Under the pieces are notes generated by a model, which saw only the letters and a list, made by a program, of their open reading frames with translations, made no database searches and was not told the DNA's origin. This document shows positions 15,077 through 23,490 of a stretch of DNA of 47,821 bases, in pieces; position 1 is the stretch's first letter, and each line of letters begins with the position of its first letter. Source of the stretch: Microcaldota archaeon (GTDB lineage: Archaea; Micrarchaeota; Micrarchaeia; Anstonellales; Anstonellaceae); contig JAKAJC010000002.1 of NCBI GenBank assembly GCA_021814005.1, positions 68,325 to 116,145 of the forward strand, read 5' to 3'. The translations under genes and the position numbers were made by a program.

Positions 15077-16996
15077 ATGAAACCAGCCCCAATTTCCCAG
15101 ACCGGCGGCAAGCGCGGATTCTTTTTCACAGTGCTTGCGCTGGTCATCCTCACCTTCATTTTCATCTCGATCCAGCTGTGGGCTCAGGCCCAGACCGCGG
15201 CCGAGAACCACGCTGCGGAGCGCTTCCGCGCCGAGGCGTTGCAGACAGCGCTCAGCATGGTGAGCAACGAGACATTCACCAAATTCGTCAACGCTTCGGC
15301 CATTTACGCAATCAACAAGCTGGCCACCTCATTGGAGGAGCAGCCCGACTGCGCGATTCGCGGCATCCCCTACGACACCGGCCCGTCCAATCTGTTCCCT
15401 GACGGCACCTACTATCTCAACTCCAGCATCTACGAGCTCATGACTTACGGCAACACCAGCGCGCATCTGTATTCCGACAGCACGGGCCTCTATTTCTACC
15501 AGACTCCGCACAGCAACCTGACCTACAGCGGCGAGGAGCACAAGTACGATTTGAACAATTTCTTCAACCAGACGCGCGCAGCCGTCGAGACTCTCGGCTA
15601 CCGCGTGCAATGGGGCGAGGTGGAGAACTTCACCTTCAACCAGAGCGACGCGTGGAACATGCAGGTGAGCTTCCGCGTGAGCATGAACTTCAGCGATTCG
15701 CGCGGGCTGGTCAACATAAACCGCATCATGCAAATCAACCTCACAGTGCCGGTTGACGGCTTCACCGACCCCTCGATTTTGCGGGGGGACATCAAGCACC
15801 GCGACTCGCTCTGCTCCGACCTGTCCTGCAGCACCAAAATCATCACCGCGATGTCGGCGCGCCCGCACCGCAACGTCTACCGCGGCATCGACGCCTCAAC
15901 CGGCGCGCTGGTGATTGACAATTCATCGGACGCGCAGGCGTCCCTGCTCAAATACGGCGACGAGGGCCTCGGCTGGTTCTTCGGGCCTGTTTCGAGGGAA
16001 AAGAACACTTCTTTCAGCAACACAAGCTACCGGTACAACCTTTCCACAATACGCTCCTACATCTACCAGACCGACAACGCGGCCGATGCGCTGGAGCAGT
16101 CGGGCTATTTCGGCGGCATCATCCTGACCAAAAAGTCCGACCTGAACATCACGAGCGAAATCAGGGGCAATTGCACTTTCACGAACTACACCCAGACGAA
16201 CTGCCTTTACTGCATCTCTTACCAGACCGTGACCGGCTCCCCCTGCCCCGCCCCCGCGCCGGCGTTTATCGTTCCCCAGACAATTCCAAACGACCCCTAC
16301 ATCCCATACATCCAGACGGACGGAGACCCGCCATTTATCGCAACCCACAAGAACTACCGCACCGGCCTTGACGAGGCGCTCATTGCCAACAACCTCAATG
16401 CCACCGACCTGTGCGGCTCAACGTTCAACAGCACCAACCGGGCCTGCGCTTCGGGCAACGCCGACCCCACGCCGCTCAGGCGCAAGGAGACATCGGAAAG
16501 CAAGCTGTGGGACATCACAGGCCCGCGCGACATGGCCATCTGCGGCTTTTACGTGCGCTCAACCTACGGCCCCTCGTACACGCAGAGGTTCACCGACTTC
16601 TGGCCCCACATCGACGCCATAAACGGCAACTATTCGCGCCTTAACCAGGGCATCGAATCATTCGTGCTGGGCAAGTGGGCCGGCGGCGCCGACGATTCGT
16701 GCGCAAACAACGCCCCTGCCGCCGGCATCGAAACCTACTCGAGGGTGGACTACCAGTTCTATTCGCATGACCTGACCGGGCAGACATGCAGCGGACCGTA
16801 TGTGCAAGGCCTGCCGGGCTGCAAGCAGATAGGCCACTGCGCGTCGGAAGGCCCGCTGGTGAACGGAACCGGCCGCTTCGCCCTCTGCATCGCAACCACC
16901 GACCCGCTCAACACTCCGAGCCCGGCGCAGCGCTACAATACAACCAACCTGACCTTTGTGCCAGGCGTCAACCCCGGCTTCCAGGTGTGCAGATGA
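15077..16996 (+). CDS. Large Cys- and sequon-rich anchored surface protein
   Basis: A 639-residue protein with one N-terminal membrane helix (residues about 13-35, GFFFTVLALVILTFIFISIQ) preceded by a basic leader, and a large extracytoplasmic domain. That domain carries more than twenty N-x-S/T sequons and roughly seventeen Cys (for example LCSDLSC, NCLYC, TCSG...GCKQIGHC), so it is probably glycosylated and disulfide-stabilised. The gene starts seven bases after the previous stop, and its own stop overlaps the next start (ATGA), which suggests translational coupling. By size and position it is the best candidate for an adhesin or tip protein of a pilus-like structure; that is inference. Confidence 0.78.
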   Translation: MKPAPISQTGGKRGFFFTVLALVILTFIFISIQLWAQAQTAAENHAAERFRAEALQTALSMVSNETFTKFVNASAIYAINKLATSLEEQPDCAIRGIPYDTGPSNLFPDGTYYLNSSIYELMTYGNTSAHLYSDSTGLYFYQTPHSNLTYSGEEHKYDLNNFFNQTRAAVETLGYRVQWGEVENFTFNQSDAWNMQVSFRVSMNFSDSRGLVNINRIMQINLTVPVDGFTDPSILRGDIKHRDSLCSDLSCSTKIITAMSARPHRNVYRGIDASTGALVIDNSSDAQASLLKYGDEGLGWFFGPVSREKNTSFSNTSYRYNLSTIRSYIYQTDNAADALEQSGYFGGIILTKKSDLNITSEIRGNCTFTNYTQTNCLYCISYQTVTGSPCPAPAPAFIVPQTIPNDPYIPYIQTDGDPPFIATHKNYRTGLDEALIANNLNATDLCGSTFNSTNRACASGNADPTPLRRKETSESKLWDITGPRDMAICGFYVRSTYGPSYTQRFTDFWPHIDAINGNYSRLNQGIESFVLGKWAGGADDSCANNAPAAGIETYSRVDYQFYSHDLTGQTCSGPYVQGLPGCKQIGHCASEGPLVNGTGRFALCIATTDPLNTPSPAQRYNTTNLTFVPGVNPGFQVCR

Positions 16997-17568
16997 GCGA
17001 CGGGAAAAAATGCGCATCCACGCTTCGGGCGCAGGCTGCTCTCGAGACTCTTCTCATGGTGGGCATAGTATTCGCATTCGTCATTCCCCTGGTGCTGGTT
17101 TTCTTTTCATCCACCGGCGCGCGCACCCAGGCCCTCAACGAGGTGCAGGCGATGGCGCTGGCGCAGGTGATGTCAGACACGGCCGGAGAAGTGTGGTATG
17201 CGGGCAACGGCACGCGCATGATGCTGCTGGTGAGCTTCCCCTCCGACATGCACAACATCTCTCTGGGCGGCGACGACGTTCTGGATTCGAGCCTGCCGAT
17301 GCAGGGGCATGAAATATCCATCGTGCTTGACAATTCCCCCATAGGCGTGGACGAGATAATGATTGTGGCGCCGGCGCCGGTGCGCAGCGTGCCGCCTCTC
17401 CTGGCGCCAGACGGCACTTTCCTCACGCAGGCGGAACAGAACCGGACGCGCCTTGTCCAGCGCGTATCCCAAACAAGCCCGCGCCTGCGCTCCGGACTGG
17501 TTGCGCTCATATTTGAAAACAAGGGGAATTACGTGAACATCATCCGCAAGGTGGACAAGATCAGCTAA
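16993..17568 (+). CDS. Class III signal peptide (pilin-like) protein
   Basis: A 191-residue protein. The start at 16993 overlaps the preceding stop by four bases (ATGA); a longer upstream frame lies within the previous gene and is not used. The N-terminus has a basic leader, then LRAQAALETLLMVGIVFAF, a class III signal peptide with Q-x-x-x-E, followed by a hydrophobic helix. The mature domain appears beta-rich without Cys (MLLVSFPSDMHNISLGGDD, ISIVLDNSPIGVDEIMIV). It is probably a pilin subunit or pseudopilin of the same structure as its neighbours. Confidence 0.8.
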   Translation: MSDGKKCASTLRAQAALETLLMVGIVFAFVIPLVLVFFSSTGARTQALNEVQAMALAQVMSDTAGEVWYAGNGTRMMLLVSFPSDMHNISLGGDDVLDSSLPMQGHEISIVLDNSPIGVDEIMIVAPAPVRSVPPLLAPDGTFLTQAEQNRTRLVQRVSQTSPRLRSGLVALIFENKGNYVNIIRKVDKIS

Positions 17569-17593
17569 ACGAAATTTTTTGGAACGTGAACAG

Positions 17594-18184
17594 ATGACAG
17601 GCAAAAAAACAGAATGCATCTCCCGGGCTGTTTCGTCCCGCATGCCGAGCCTGTCTTCCGCCTCTTCGCCCGCCGTTCGCGGCCAGTCGTCGGTCGAGGT
17701 GATGGTTTACCTTGGCTTTTTCATGCTCATGTTCGTCTCGCTCTCAATCCTTTTCCTCTCGCAGGTCCATCAGGACATTTCCCAGCGCGAGATACAGGCG
17801 AGCCAGAGCATCGCCTCGCAGGTGGCCCAGAACGTGGACCTCGCCCTTCTGGCAGGCATCGGCTTCAATGCGACCTTCCCGATTCCTGAAAACATCAACG
17901 GCAGGCAGTATTCTCTCAATTTCACCAACTCCAGCTCGCTCTATGTATACATCGACCAGGGCCCGCTGAGCGCGCCCGAGGTATTCTACTTCCCGCTCTC
18001 CACGCGAAACATACGCCTGGGCTGTTTCGACCCCGACCCGCTCTGCCCGGGCAACCAGCAGTCGACCTACACCGACGTGCAGGGCAATCTGCGCCAGGAA
18101 TGGGGCGTGAACGCATCCAAGGGAACGCTTCACATCGAGACAGTGCAGGACGCCAGCGGCGCGCTGCTTTTGGAGGTGAGCTGA
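17594..18184 (+). CDS. Class III signal peptide (pilin-like) protein
   Basis: A 196-residue protein with a long leader of about 33 residues before GQSSVEVMVYLGFFMLMF, a class III signal peptide with Q-S-S-V-E. The mature region has a helix (HQDISQREIQASQSIASQ) typical of the exposed part of a pilin helix, then beta-rich sequence with one Cys pair (LGCFDPDPLC). The ATG at 17594 is preferred over an upstream TTG. Its stop overlaps the next start (ATGA arrangement at 18182-18186), implying coupled translation. Confidence 0.8.
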   Translation: MTGKKTECISRAVSSRMPSLSSASSPAVRGQSSVEVMVYLGFFMLMFVSLSILFLSQVHQDISQREIQASQSIASQVAQNVDLALLAGIGFNATFPIPENINGRQYSLNFTNSSSLYVYIDQGPLSAPEVFYFPLSTRNIRLGCFDPDPLCPGNQQSTYTDVQGNLRQEWGVNASKGTLHIETVQDASGALLLEVS

Positions 18185-18783
18185 TGATGCCGATGCGCCT
18201 GTTCCCAGCAGCGAAAAAAGGCCAGTATTTCTCCGCCGACGCCATCATCGCGGCATTCATCTTCGTGATGGCCCTCTCGCTCCTTACTGCGCAATGGTTT
18301 GCCCTGCGCTCGCAGGCCGACTCCCAGTCGATTTCGCTTCTCGAGGACGCCAACCGCGTATCCGACCTTCTCATCACAGTGGGCAATCCGGACAACTGGT
18401 ATCTCTCCCCGGCCGCAGCCCGCTCGGCCGGATTTGCAATAAACGGCACGCGGGGCGGAACGCTTAACCAGACGATGCTGGCGCTGGCAGGCCCGGCCTT
18501 CAGCAACATGGCCCGCTACAACCAGTCCAAGCTGCTGCTGGCGTTGCCTGTGGATTATTACATCGAATTCAACCTGACTTCGCTGGATCCGGCAGCTCCG
18601 GCCTATCCATCTATTGACTTCCCCTACATCGCCATCGGCCTTCCTCCCATGCATCCCACTCAAAAGGTGCAGGTGTATCGCGGCGTGGTGGTTCCGGCCA
18701 CCGACACAATGACGCCATCCACAGTTTACTATTACTACGGCACAATGACCGTGACGCTGTGGACCAACCGCTCGAACATGTAA
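18184..18783 (+). CDS. Pilin-like anchored surface protein
   Basis: A 199-residue protein starting at the ATG that overlaps the previous stop. The N-terminal leader is followed by GQYFSADAIIAAFIFVMALS, a variant class III segment resembling the N-terminus of the first gene of the row (QGFVFSLDAF). The extracytoplasmic part has several sequons (NGT, NQT, NQS, NLT, NRS) and many Tyr near the end. It is the last gene of the surface-protein operon, followed by a T-rich stretch at 18792-18818 that may terminate transcription. Confidence 0.78.
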   Translation: MMPMRLFPAAKKGQYFSADAIIAAFIFVMALSLLTAQWFALRSQADSQSISLLEDANRVSDLLITVGNPDNWYLSPAAARSAGFAINGTRGGTLNQTMLALAGPAFSNMARYNQSKLLLALPVDYYIEFNLTSLDPAAPAYPSIDFPYIAIGLPPMHPTQKVQVYRGVVVPATDTMTPSTVYYYYGTMTVTLWTNRSNM

Positions 18784-18804
18784 AAAAAGCCCTGTTCTTT
18801 TTCT

Positions 18805-19791
18805 CTAGTCTTTCTTTTTCTCTTCCCATTCTACAGGCAGGCCGCGGCCAATCCAGTCTTTTTTCTTGAGCTCGATGATTGTGGAGGCCTGCACGCCCTC
18901 GGGCACCGGCCCTGCGCCAAGCCTCATGGCCGCCTCTTCCAAACTCGAGAATTTGACAACATGGCCGTCGGCCCGAATCACGCAGCCCTCTTTTTCGCTG
19001 GCCGTTATCTCGTCAATCTTGGGCCTTTGTGCAGGTTCCATCCATTCCATAAGCAGCCGTCCGGCAGAATTAATGTGAATTTCACCGCCCCTGCGCGTGC
19101 CGTTCTCTATGCCGACCTTTTGGCCCGCTTTCAGCTGCCCCGCAAGCCCTGGGCTGTCCCACAAAACAACGCGGGCCTTGCCTGACTCGTCCTGCAGTTC
19201 AAATGAGGTCATCAGCGCGCTGCCCGCCTCGCCGCTCAGGCGGCTCTGCCCGCGCCTGTATGGAAAGTCTCCGAACACAGCCGTCACCACTCCTTCGAAA
19301 TTTGCAATCTGGTTTGGAATTTCTTTTTCCTCTTTTATTTTGGCGCGCACGCCTTTTTGCACGCACGTCAGCACGCCGTTGCCCAGCAAATGGAATTCTC
19401 CCCCCCGCACGCGCACGGGGCCTGCCTGCAGCAAATCTCCGGCCATCAGCTCGCGCTCAAGCGGCGCGCACGCCGAATCATAAACAACAAGAGTGCCCGC
19501 GCCCGTCTGGTCGGAGAGGGCCGCGCGCTGGCTTTTGCTTTTTCCCCCATTTTTCTCAATAATTCTTGGCGGAAACACTCTTTCTATTCTTGCCTGAAGA
19601 ATAACCGGAGAATATGACTGCAGCGCCCTCGCCAGTGTTTCTACGCGGGCCGCCGCGCCTCCGCTTTCAAGCGAAATAAGATAGAGCGCAGCATCGCGGG
19701 GGATGAGCTGGTGATATTCCTTGAGCTTTGCGGCGAGGCGCTCCTCGAACTCGTCGCCCAAGAGCTTGCGCAATTCCTCTTCAAGTGGCAT
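18805..19791 (-). CDS. OB-fold nucleic-acid-binding protein (RPA-like)
   Basis: A 328-residue soluble protein. After a helical N-terminus (MPLEEELRKLLGDEFEERL), residues about 75-145 and 165-245 read as two OB folds; the second has the pattern ANFEGVVTAVFGDFPYRR, then MTSFELQDESGKARVVLWD, which is characteristic of archaeal replication protein A and related single-strand-binding proteins. No zinc finger is visible. It may act in replication, repair or RNA binding. The gene is convergent with the surface-protein operon. A neighbouring link to rhomboid (76 bases apart, same strand) is probably incidental. Confidence 0.78.
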   Translation of the reverse strand: MPLEEELRKLLGDEFEERLAAKLKEYHQLIPRDAALYLISLESGGAAARVETLARALQSYSPVILQARIERVFPPRIIEKNGGKSKSQRAALSDQTGAGTLVVYDSACAPLERELMAGDLLQAGPVRVRGGEFHLLGNGVLTCVQKGVRAKIKEEKEIPNQIANFEGVVTAVFGDFPYRRGQSRLSGEAGSALMTSFELQDESGKARVVLWDSPGLAGQLKAGQKVGIENGTRRGGEIHINSAGRLLMEWMEPAQRPKIDEITASEKEGCVIRADGHVVKFSSLEEAAMRLGAGPVPEGVQASTIIELKKKDWIGRGLPVEWEEKKKD

Positions 19792-19866
19792 ATGGGGTGG
19801 AAAGGAAGGCAGAGCTAATTAAGATTCGGGCGGCGATTTTCCGCCGCATTTGCAAATCTTTCTTTT

Positions 19867-20484
19867 TTATTTCCAGCTCTGCCGCCACTGCATCTTCATC
19901 TGCTCCAATTCCCACTTGCCCCACACAAATCCCAAAATCAGTCCGCCCAAATGCGCGGCTGAAGCAATGCCGGAGCCTGTGTTGAATGTGCCGACCGCCT
20001 CAAGCACCACCCACAGCACTGCCGCCTGCCTCATGGTGAGCGGCACTATTCCGAAAAGCAGCACAACCAATTCCGGCGTGAGCACGGCCATGGCGCCAAG
20101 CACGGCATAAACAGCGCCCGACGCGCCAAGCGCCGGATATGCCGGCGTGATGTGCATGAGGATTGTGGCATAATAGCCCAAAGAGCCCGCAATCCCGCCG
20201 GCAAAAAAGAGGGCCATGAAATTTCTGAACCCTATTTTTCTCTCAAGCACGGGCCCGAACATCCACAATGCATAGGCGTTGAAGAGAATGTGGATGATGT
20301 TGGCGTGAAGAAAAATGCTTGTGACAAACATCCACGGCATCAGGTTGTTGGGGTTGAACATGAAATTTGTGGTGACGCTGTGGTCGATGTTCTGGGCTAT
20401 GAAGGCCAGAAATATTGCGCCCAGAAGAATCTGCACGGCCGTAAAGCCGTGCGGCCTCGGCTGAATCGTATGCATCATCGGCAT
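19867..20484 (-). CDS. Rhomboid-family intramembrane serine protease
   Basis: A 205-residue membrane protein with six predicted helices. The catalytic serine is in GASGAVYAVLG and the partner histidine in ASAAHLGGLILGF, the two hallmarks of an active rhomboid; the HANIIHILFNAYALWMFG segment carries the oxyanion-side His and Asn. Rhomboids cut single-pass membrane proteins within or near the membrane, and the many single-anchor surface proteins encoded nearby are conceivable substrates. An AT-rich element around 20502-20511 lies about 22 bases upstream of the start, so the transcript is leaderless or nearly so. Confidence 0.95.
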   Translation of the reverse strand: MPMMHTIQPRPHGFTAVQILLGAIFLAFIAQNIDHSVTTNFMFNPNNLMPWMFVTSIFLHANIIHILFNAYALWMFGPVLERKIGFRNFMALFFAGGIAGSLGYYATILMHITPAYPALGASGAVYAVLGAMAVLTPELVVLLFGIVPLTMRQAAVLWVVLEAVGTFNTGSGIASAAHLGGLILGFVWGKWELEQMKMQWRQSWK

Positions 20485-20559
20485 CTTTTAGCGGGCAGAG
20501 AATTTTTAATGAGAGCAATTGGATATGTGTTTTATTCAAAGTGTCAGAAGATGGATAGA

Positions 20560-20567
20560 TATATAAA
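20560..20567 (+). promoter_or_regulatory. TATA box of the secreted-protein gene
   Basis: TATATAAA centred about 26 bases before the ATG at 20589; leaderless transcript predicted. It is separate from the rhomboid promoter. Confidence 0.6.
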
Positions 20568-20588
20568 CTCTTTTTGCGTAATTTATTT

Positions 20589-21242
20589 ATGAAAATGAAA
20601 AACCTTACCCTAGCCGTTGCAGCCGTTGCCATCATGACAACCAGCGCCCTTTTCCCAAAACGGGCCAATGCACAGGAGCTTTCAGCCCAAATTGTCGGCG
20701 GCTCTTACAAGAACGGAACCGAGCAGATGGTAGGCCTCGGCTTTGCAGCCAAAAAGCCGCTCAACGACAAAATAACGGCCGGCTTTGACCTCACATTCGC
20801 AGTCTCCAAATCAAAAGACATTGTCGAGTCAGCGCAAATCTGGGCCTCTTTCAAGCTTGGGGGCAACTCAAATATTTCCCTTACTCCCTACCTGTGGAAA
20901 AACAACTTCTATGGAGTTGACCCGTACGGCGTGGGCCTGGTCGCCTCCTTAGGCAACATCGACGTTATTGGCGAATACGACAAGCCCAAGACCGCAGCTG
21001 ACCCGAATACATTTGCCGAAGCCGTCTGCTACAAACTGAGTCTGGGCAAACTGAACCTGTTCCCCAAGCTCATTGGCGTGCAATTCAGCAACAAGGTTTT
21101 CGACATGCTCGGCCTCGAGCTGAAGGCGTCGTACAACGCAGGCCGGGGGATTGCGCCCTTTGTAATAGTCAAGACCATGGACCTGCTCGAGACTGGAAAA
21201 TGCTCCACAAATCTGCAGGGCGGCATGAGCGTCCAGCTCTAA
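20589..21242 (+). CDS. Secreted protein, possibly beta-barrel-like
   Basis: A 217-residue protein with a classical Sec signal peptide: MKMKN, a hydrophobic core (LTLAVAAVAIMTTSALF), and an A-N-A cleavage site near residue 28. The mature part is a succession of short strands with alternating polar and hydrophobic residues (GTEQMVGLGFAAKKPLNDK, ITAGFDLTFAV, AQIWASFKLGGNS, GVGLVASLGNIDVIGEY), resembling bacterial outer-membrane barrels or autotransporter-like sheets. There is no terminal Phe of the kind needed by bacterial barrel assembly. It has its own leaderless promoter. It may be a soluble beta protein; this is an unusual type for an archaeon. Confidence 0.75.
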   Translation: MKMKNLTLAVAAVAIMTTSALFPKRANAQELSAQIVGGSYKNGTEQMVGLGFAAKKPLNDKITAGFDLTFAVSKSKDIVESAQIWASFKLGGNSNISLTPYLWKNNFYGVDPYGVGLVASLGNIDVIGEYDKPKTAADPNTFAEAVCYKLSLGKLNLFPKLIGVQFSNKVFDMLGLELKASYNAGRGIAPFVIVKTMDLLETGKCSTNLQGGMSVQL

Positions 21243-21306
21243 ATCAGCCATGTTTGACCTCAAGCCTGAGCCGAAGGCATATAATCCTCCTCTTTCTTTT
21301 CCCCCC

Positions 21307-22215
21307 ATGGCCTCCCTCGACCTTGTCTGCATCGGGCATCTGGTCTATGACATCCGCGACTATGTCGAGGCGTTCCCCTCTGCCGACCGCACCGTGCTTT
21401 TGCGCCGCGCACCCCAAATATCGGCCGGAGGCAGTGCGGCCAACGTTGCCCTCAACGCCATCCGCCTCAACCATTCTTCCGGCCTTGTGGCCAACGTGGG
21501 CGACGACCAGCACGGCCGTTTTCTTCTCTCCGAACTGGCGCGCGAGGGAATAAACAGCTCGCATGTCAAGCTCGTGAAATCCGGACGCACCGCACTTTCC
21601 ATTATCTTAATCGACCCGCAGGGCGAAGTGATGGTAGTGGAGGATTTAGGATGCGTGAACGACCCGCGCCGAATCCCGGCCCATCTTCTTGAGAGCGGCA
21701 AATGGGTGCACCTCTCAGGCTGCACCCTGCAGTGGATGAAAGACACTGCCAGAATCGCGGGCAAGGCAGGCCTGCCGCTCTCGTTTGATCCGGGCCGCGC
21801 GGCCTCGCGCATGGGGAAAACTGCGCTCGAACCCATACTAAAACACGTCGACCTTCTCATCATCAACCGCAAGGAGCTGGCCGCAATCACCGGCTCGTTT
21901 TCCCTTGACGGCGTCAAGGAGCTTTCGCGCGAATACGACTGCTCGGTGGTGTTAAAGCAGGGCAGTGGGCCGGCCCTCTCATGCACGGGCGGGCATGATG
22001 TCTTTTCTGTCAAATCTTTTCATGCGCCCGAAGTGGTGGACACTCTGGGCGCGGGCGACGCATTTGACGCGGGCGTGATTTGCGGCAAGCTGGAAAACCG
22101 CCCGCTTTACGAGTCAATCAAGATGGGCCATGCATGCGCGGCGGCAAAAGTGATGCATGCGGGCGCGCAGTCCATGCCGAAAAGAAGCATGGTTCGAAAA
22201 TTGTTCAAATTCTGA
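21307..22215 (+). CDS. PfkB-family carbohydrate/nucleoside kinase
   Basis: A 302-residue ribokinase-fold kinase that transfers phosphate from ATP to a sugar, nucleoside or related alcohol. The N-terminal LVCIGHLVYDI and GGSAANVALNAIRL match the first PfkB signature region; VDTLGAGDAFDAGVI near residue 250 carries the catalytic Asp and the anion hole. The substrate cannot be told from sequence; nucleoside (adenosine, inosine, cytidine) or ribose are typical. The start at 21307 is preferred because TATAAT at 21280-21285 lies 25 bases upstream, giving a leaderless transcript; an in-frame ATG at 21250 lies upstream of that TATA. Confidence 0.92.
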   Translation: MASLDLVCIGHLVYDIRDYVEAFPSADRTVLLRRAPQISAGGSAANVALNAIRLNHSSGLVANVGDDQHGRFLLSELAREGINSSHVKLVKSGRTALSIILIDPQGEVMVVEDLGCVNDPRRIPAHLLESGKWVHLSGCTLQWMKDTARIAGKAGLPLSFDPGRAASRMGKTALEPILKHVDLLIINRKELAAITGSFSLDGVKELSREYDCSVVLKQGSGPALSCTGGHDVFSVKSFHAPEVVDTLGAGDAFDAGVICGKLENRPLYESIKMGHACAAAKVMHAGAQSMPKRSMVRKLFKF

Positions 22216-22267
22216 TTTTTTCGGGCGCAGGCGTGGTTTTTTATCCCTTATCTCCCACTACCAGCCT

Positions 22268-22489
22268 ATGGCCTCCAAAACAAAAGCACTCTTGAGCATA
22301 GCCAAAATCCTCATCTCACTAGGTTTTGGCTACGCTGTCTATTACTACTGGGCCAGCTGGCGCATAAACACCGGCAAAGGCCTTATGCCGGGCGAATCAA
22401 TTGAATGGGCTTATGCAGCCGGCATAATCTGCGCAGTCATCGTCTATGTGATGCTGGGCAAAATCAACAAGGGCGGCGACGCGGGCTAA
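22268..22489 (+). CDS. Small two-helix membrane protein
   Basis: A 73-residue protein with two membrane helices (residues about 8-27 and 48-66) and a short loop containing GKGLMPGESIEWAY. The ATG at 22268 is supported by a T-rich TATA element near 22240, about 28 bases upstream. It precedes the ABC exporter genes by 48 bases on the same strand, so it might be an accessory membrane subunit, but it could be independent. Unknown family. Confidence 0.7.
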   Translation: MASKTKALLSIAKILISLGFGYAVYYYWASWRINTGKGLMPGESIEWAYAAGIICAVIVYVMLGKINKGGDAG

Positions 22490-22536
22490 GGCCGACGATT
22501 GGCCGCAAGCGCGAATCCGCCTCTTAAGTTGGTGCT

Positions 22537-23382
22537 ATGGCCGCAACGCGAACACACTCCTCGTCAAAGCATGAAGTGGCCAGCGGAGCCAAGCCGGGCC
22601 GCGAAACAGCCGGCAAATCATCTTCAGCGCAGGCCGGCCGCAATGCCCGCCACGGCGGCGAGGTTCTGCGCCTTGACACAGTCACCAAAGTCTATGACAT
22701 GGGCCCGATACAGGTGCGGGCCCTCCAAAACGTCAGCCTGTCGGTGAAGGCCGGAGAGCGCGTTTCCATCATCGGCCCGTCCGGCTCGGGCAAGAGCACG
22801 CTTTTGCACATCCTCGGCCTTCTGGACAAGCCGACCAGCGGGCGGATATTTATCGAGGGGGCGGACACATCGCAATTCGGCGACGCGGAGCTGTCGTCAT
22901 TTCGCGGCTTGAAAATCGGATTCATCTTTCAGGCATTTCATCTGGTGCCTTCGCTGAACGCGCTGGAAAACGTCATGCTGCCCATGATGCTCTACAACGT
23001 TCCTCTTGCCGAGCGCAAATTGCGGGCGGAAAACGCCCTCGCCCGCCTCGGCCTCGGAGACAGGGCACACCATCTTCCTGCGGAGTTGTCGGGCGGCCAG
23101 CGCCAGCGCGTGGCAATCGCCCGCGCACTTGTCAACAACCCCACCATCCTTCTCGCGGACGAGCCGACCGGCAATCTCGACTCGACATCGGGGCGGGAAG
23201 TGATGGCCATCTTCGACCAGTTGCATGCCGACGGCCGCACGCTGATTGTTGTCACCCATGACCCTGGAGTTGCGGGCCTCTCGCCGCGGGTGGTGGCTCT
23301 GCGGGACGGGCTCATCGAACACGATGGAGGCCCGGAGCATCTGGGCCGCTCCTATATTCAGAATGTCAAGCCGGTCAAATAG
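22537..23382 (+). CDS. ABC exporter ATP-binding subunit, LolD/MacB type
   Basis: A 281-residue ATPase. Walker A is GPSGSGKST, the Q-loop is in FIFQAFHLVPSLNALEN, the signature LSGGQRQRVAIARAL, Walker B ILLADEPTGNLDS and the switch His in VVTHD. The GNLDS end is typical of the MacB/LolD/FtsE group that powers mechanotransmission rather than transport through the membrane domain. About 45 N-terminal residues are a polar extension rich in Ser, Ala and Lys, not seen in most family members. The downstream genes encode a surface CARDB-like protein and two FtsX-type permeases, forming a complete exporter. Confidence 0.95.
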   Translation: MAATRTHSSSKHEVASGAKPGRETAGKSSSAQAGRNARHGGEVLRLDTVTKVYDMGPIQVRALQNVSLSVKAGERVSIIGPSGSGKSTLLHILGLLDKPTSGRIFIEGADTSQFGDAELSSFRGLKIGFIFQAFHLVPSLNALENVMLPMMLYNVPLAERKLRAENALARLGLGDRAHHLPAELSGGQRQRVAIARALVNNPTILLADEPTGNLDSTSGREVMAIFDQLHADGRTLIVVTHDPGVAGLSPRVVALRDGLIEHDGGPEHLGRSYIQNVKPVK

Positions 23383-23490
23383 AAATGATGATGTACGATA
23401 GAAAAAGGCAAGTATGATAAACAGCGCAATGGTGCTAGTCATGTATTTGGGCCGAGACGCCGGCAATGTATTGAAGCGGGGTGTGTGCTG

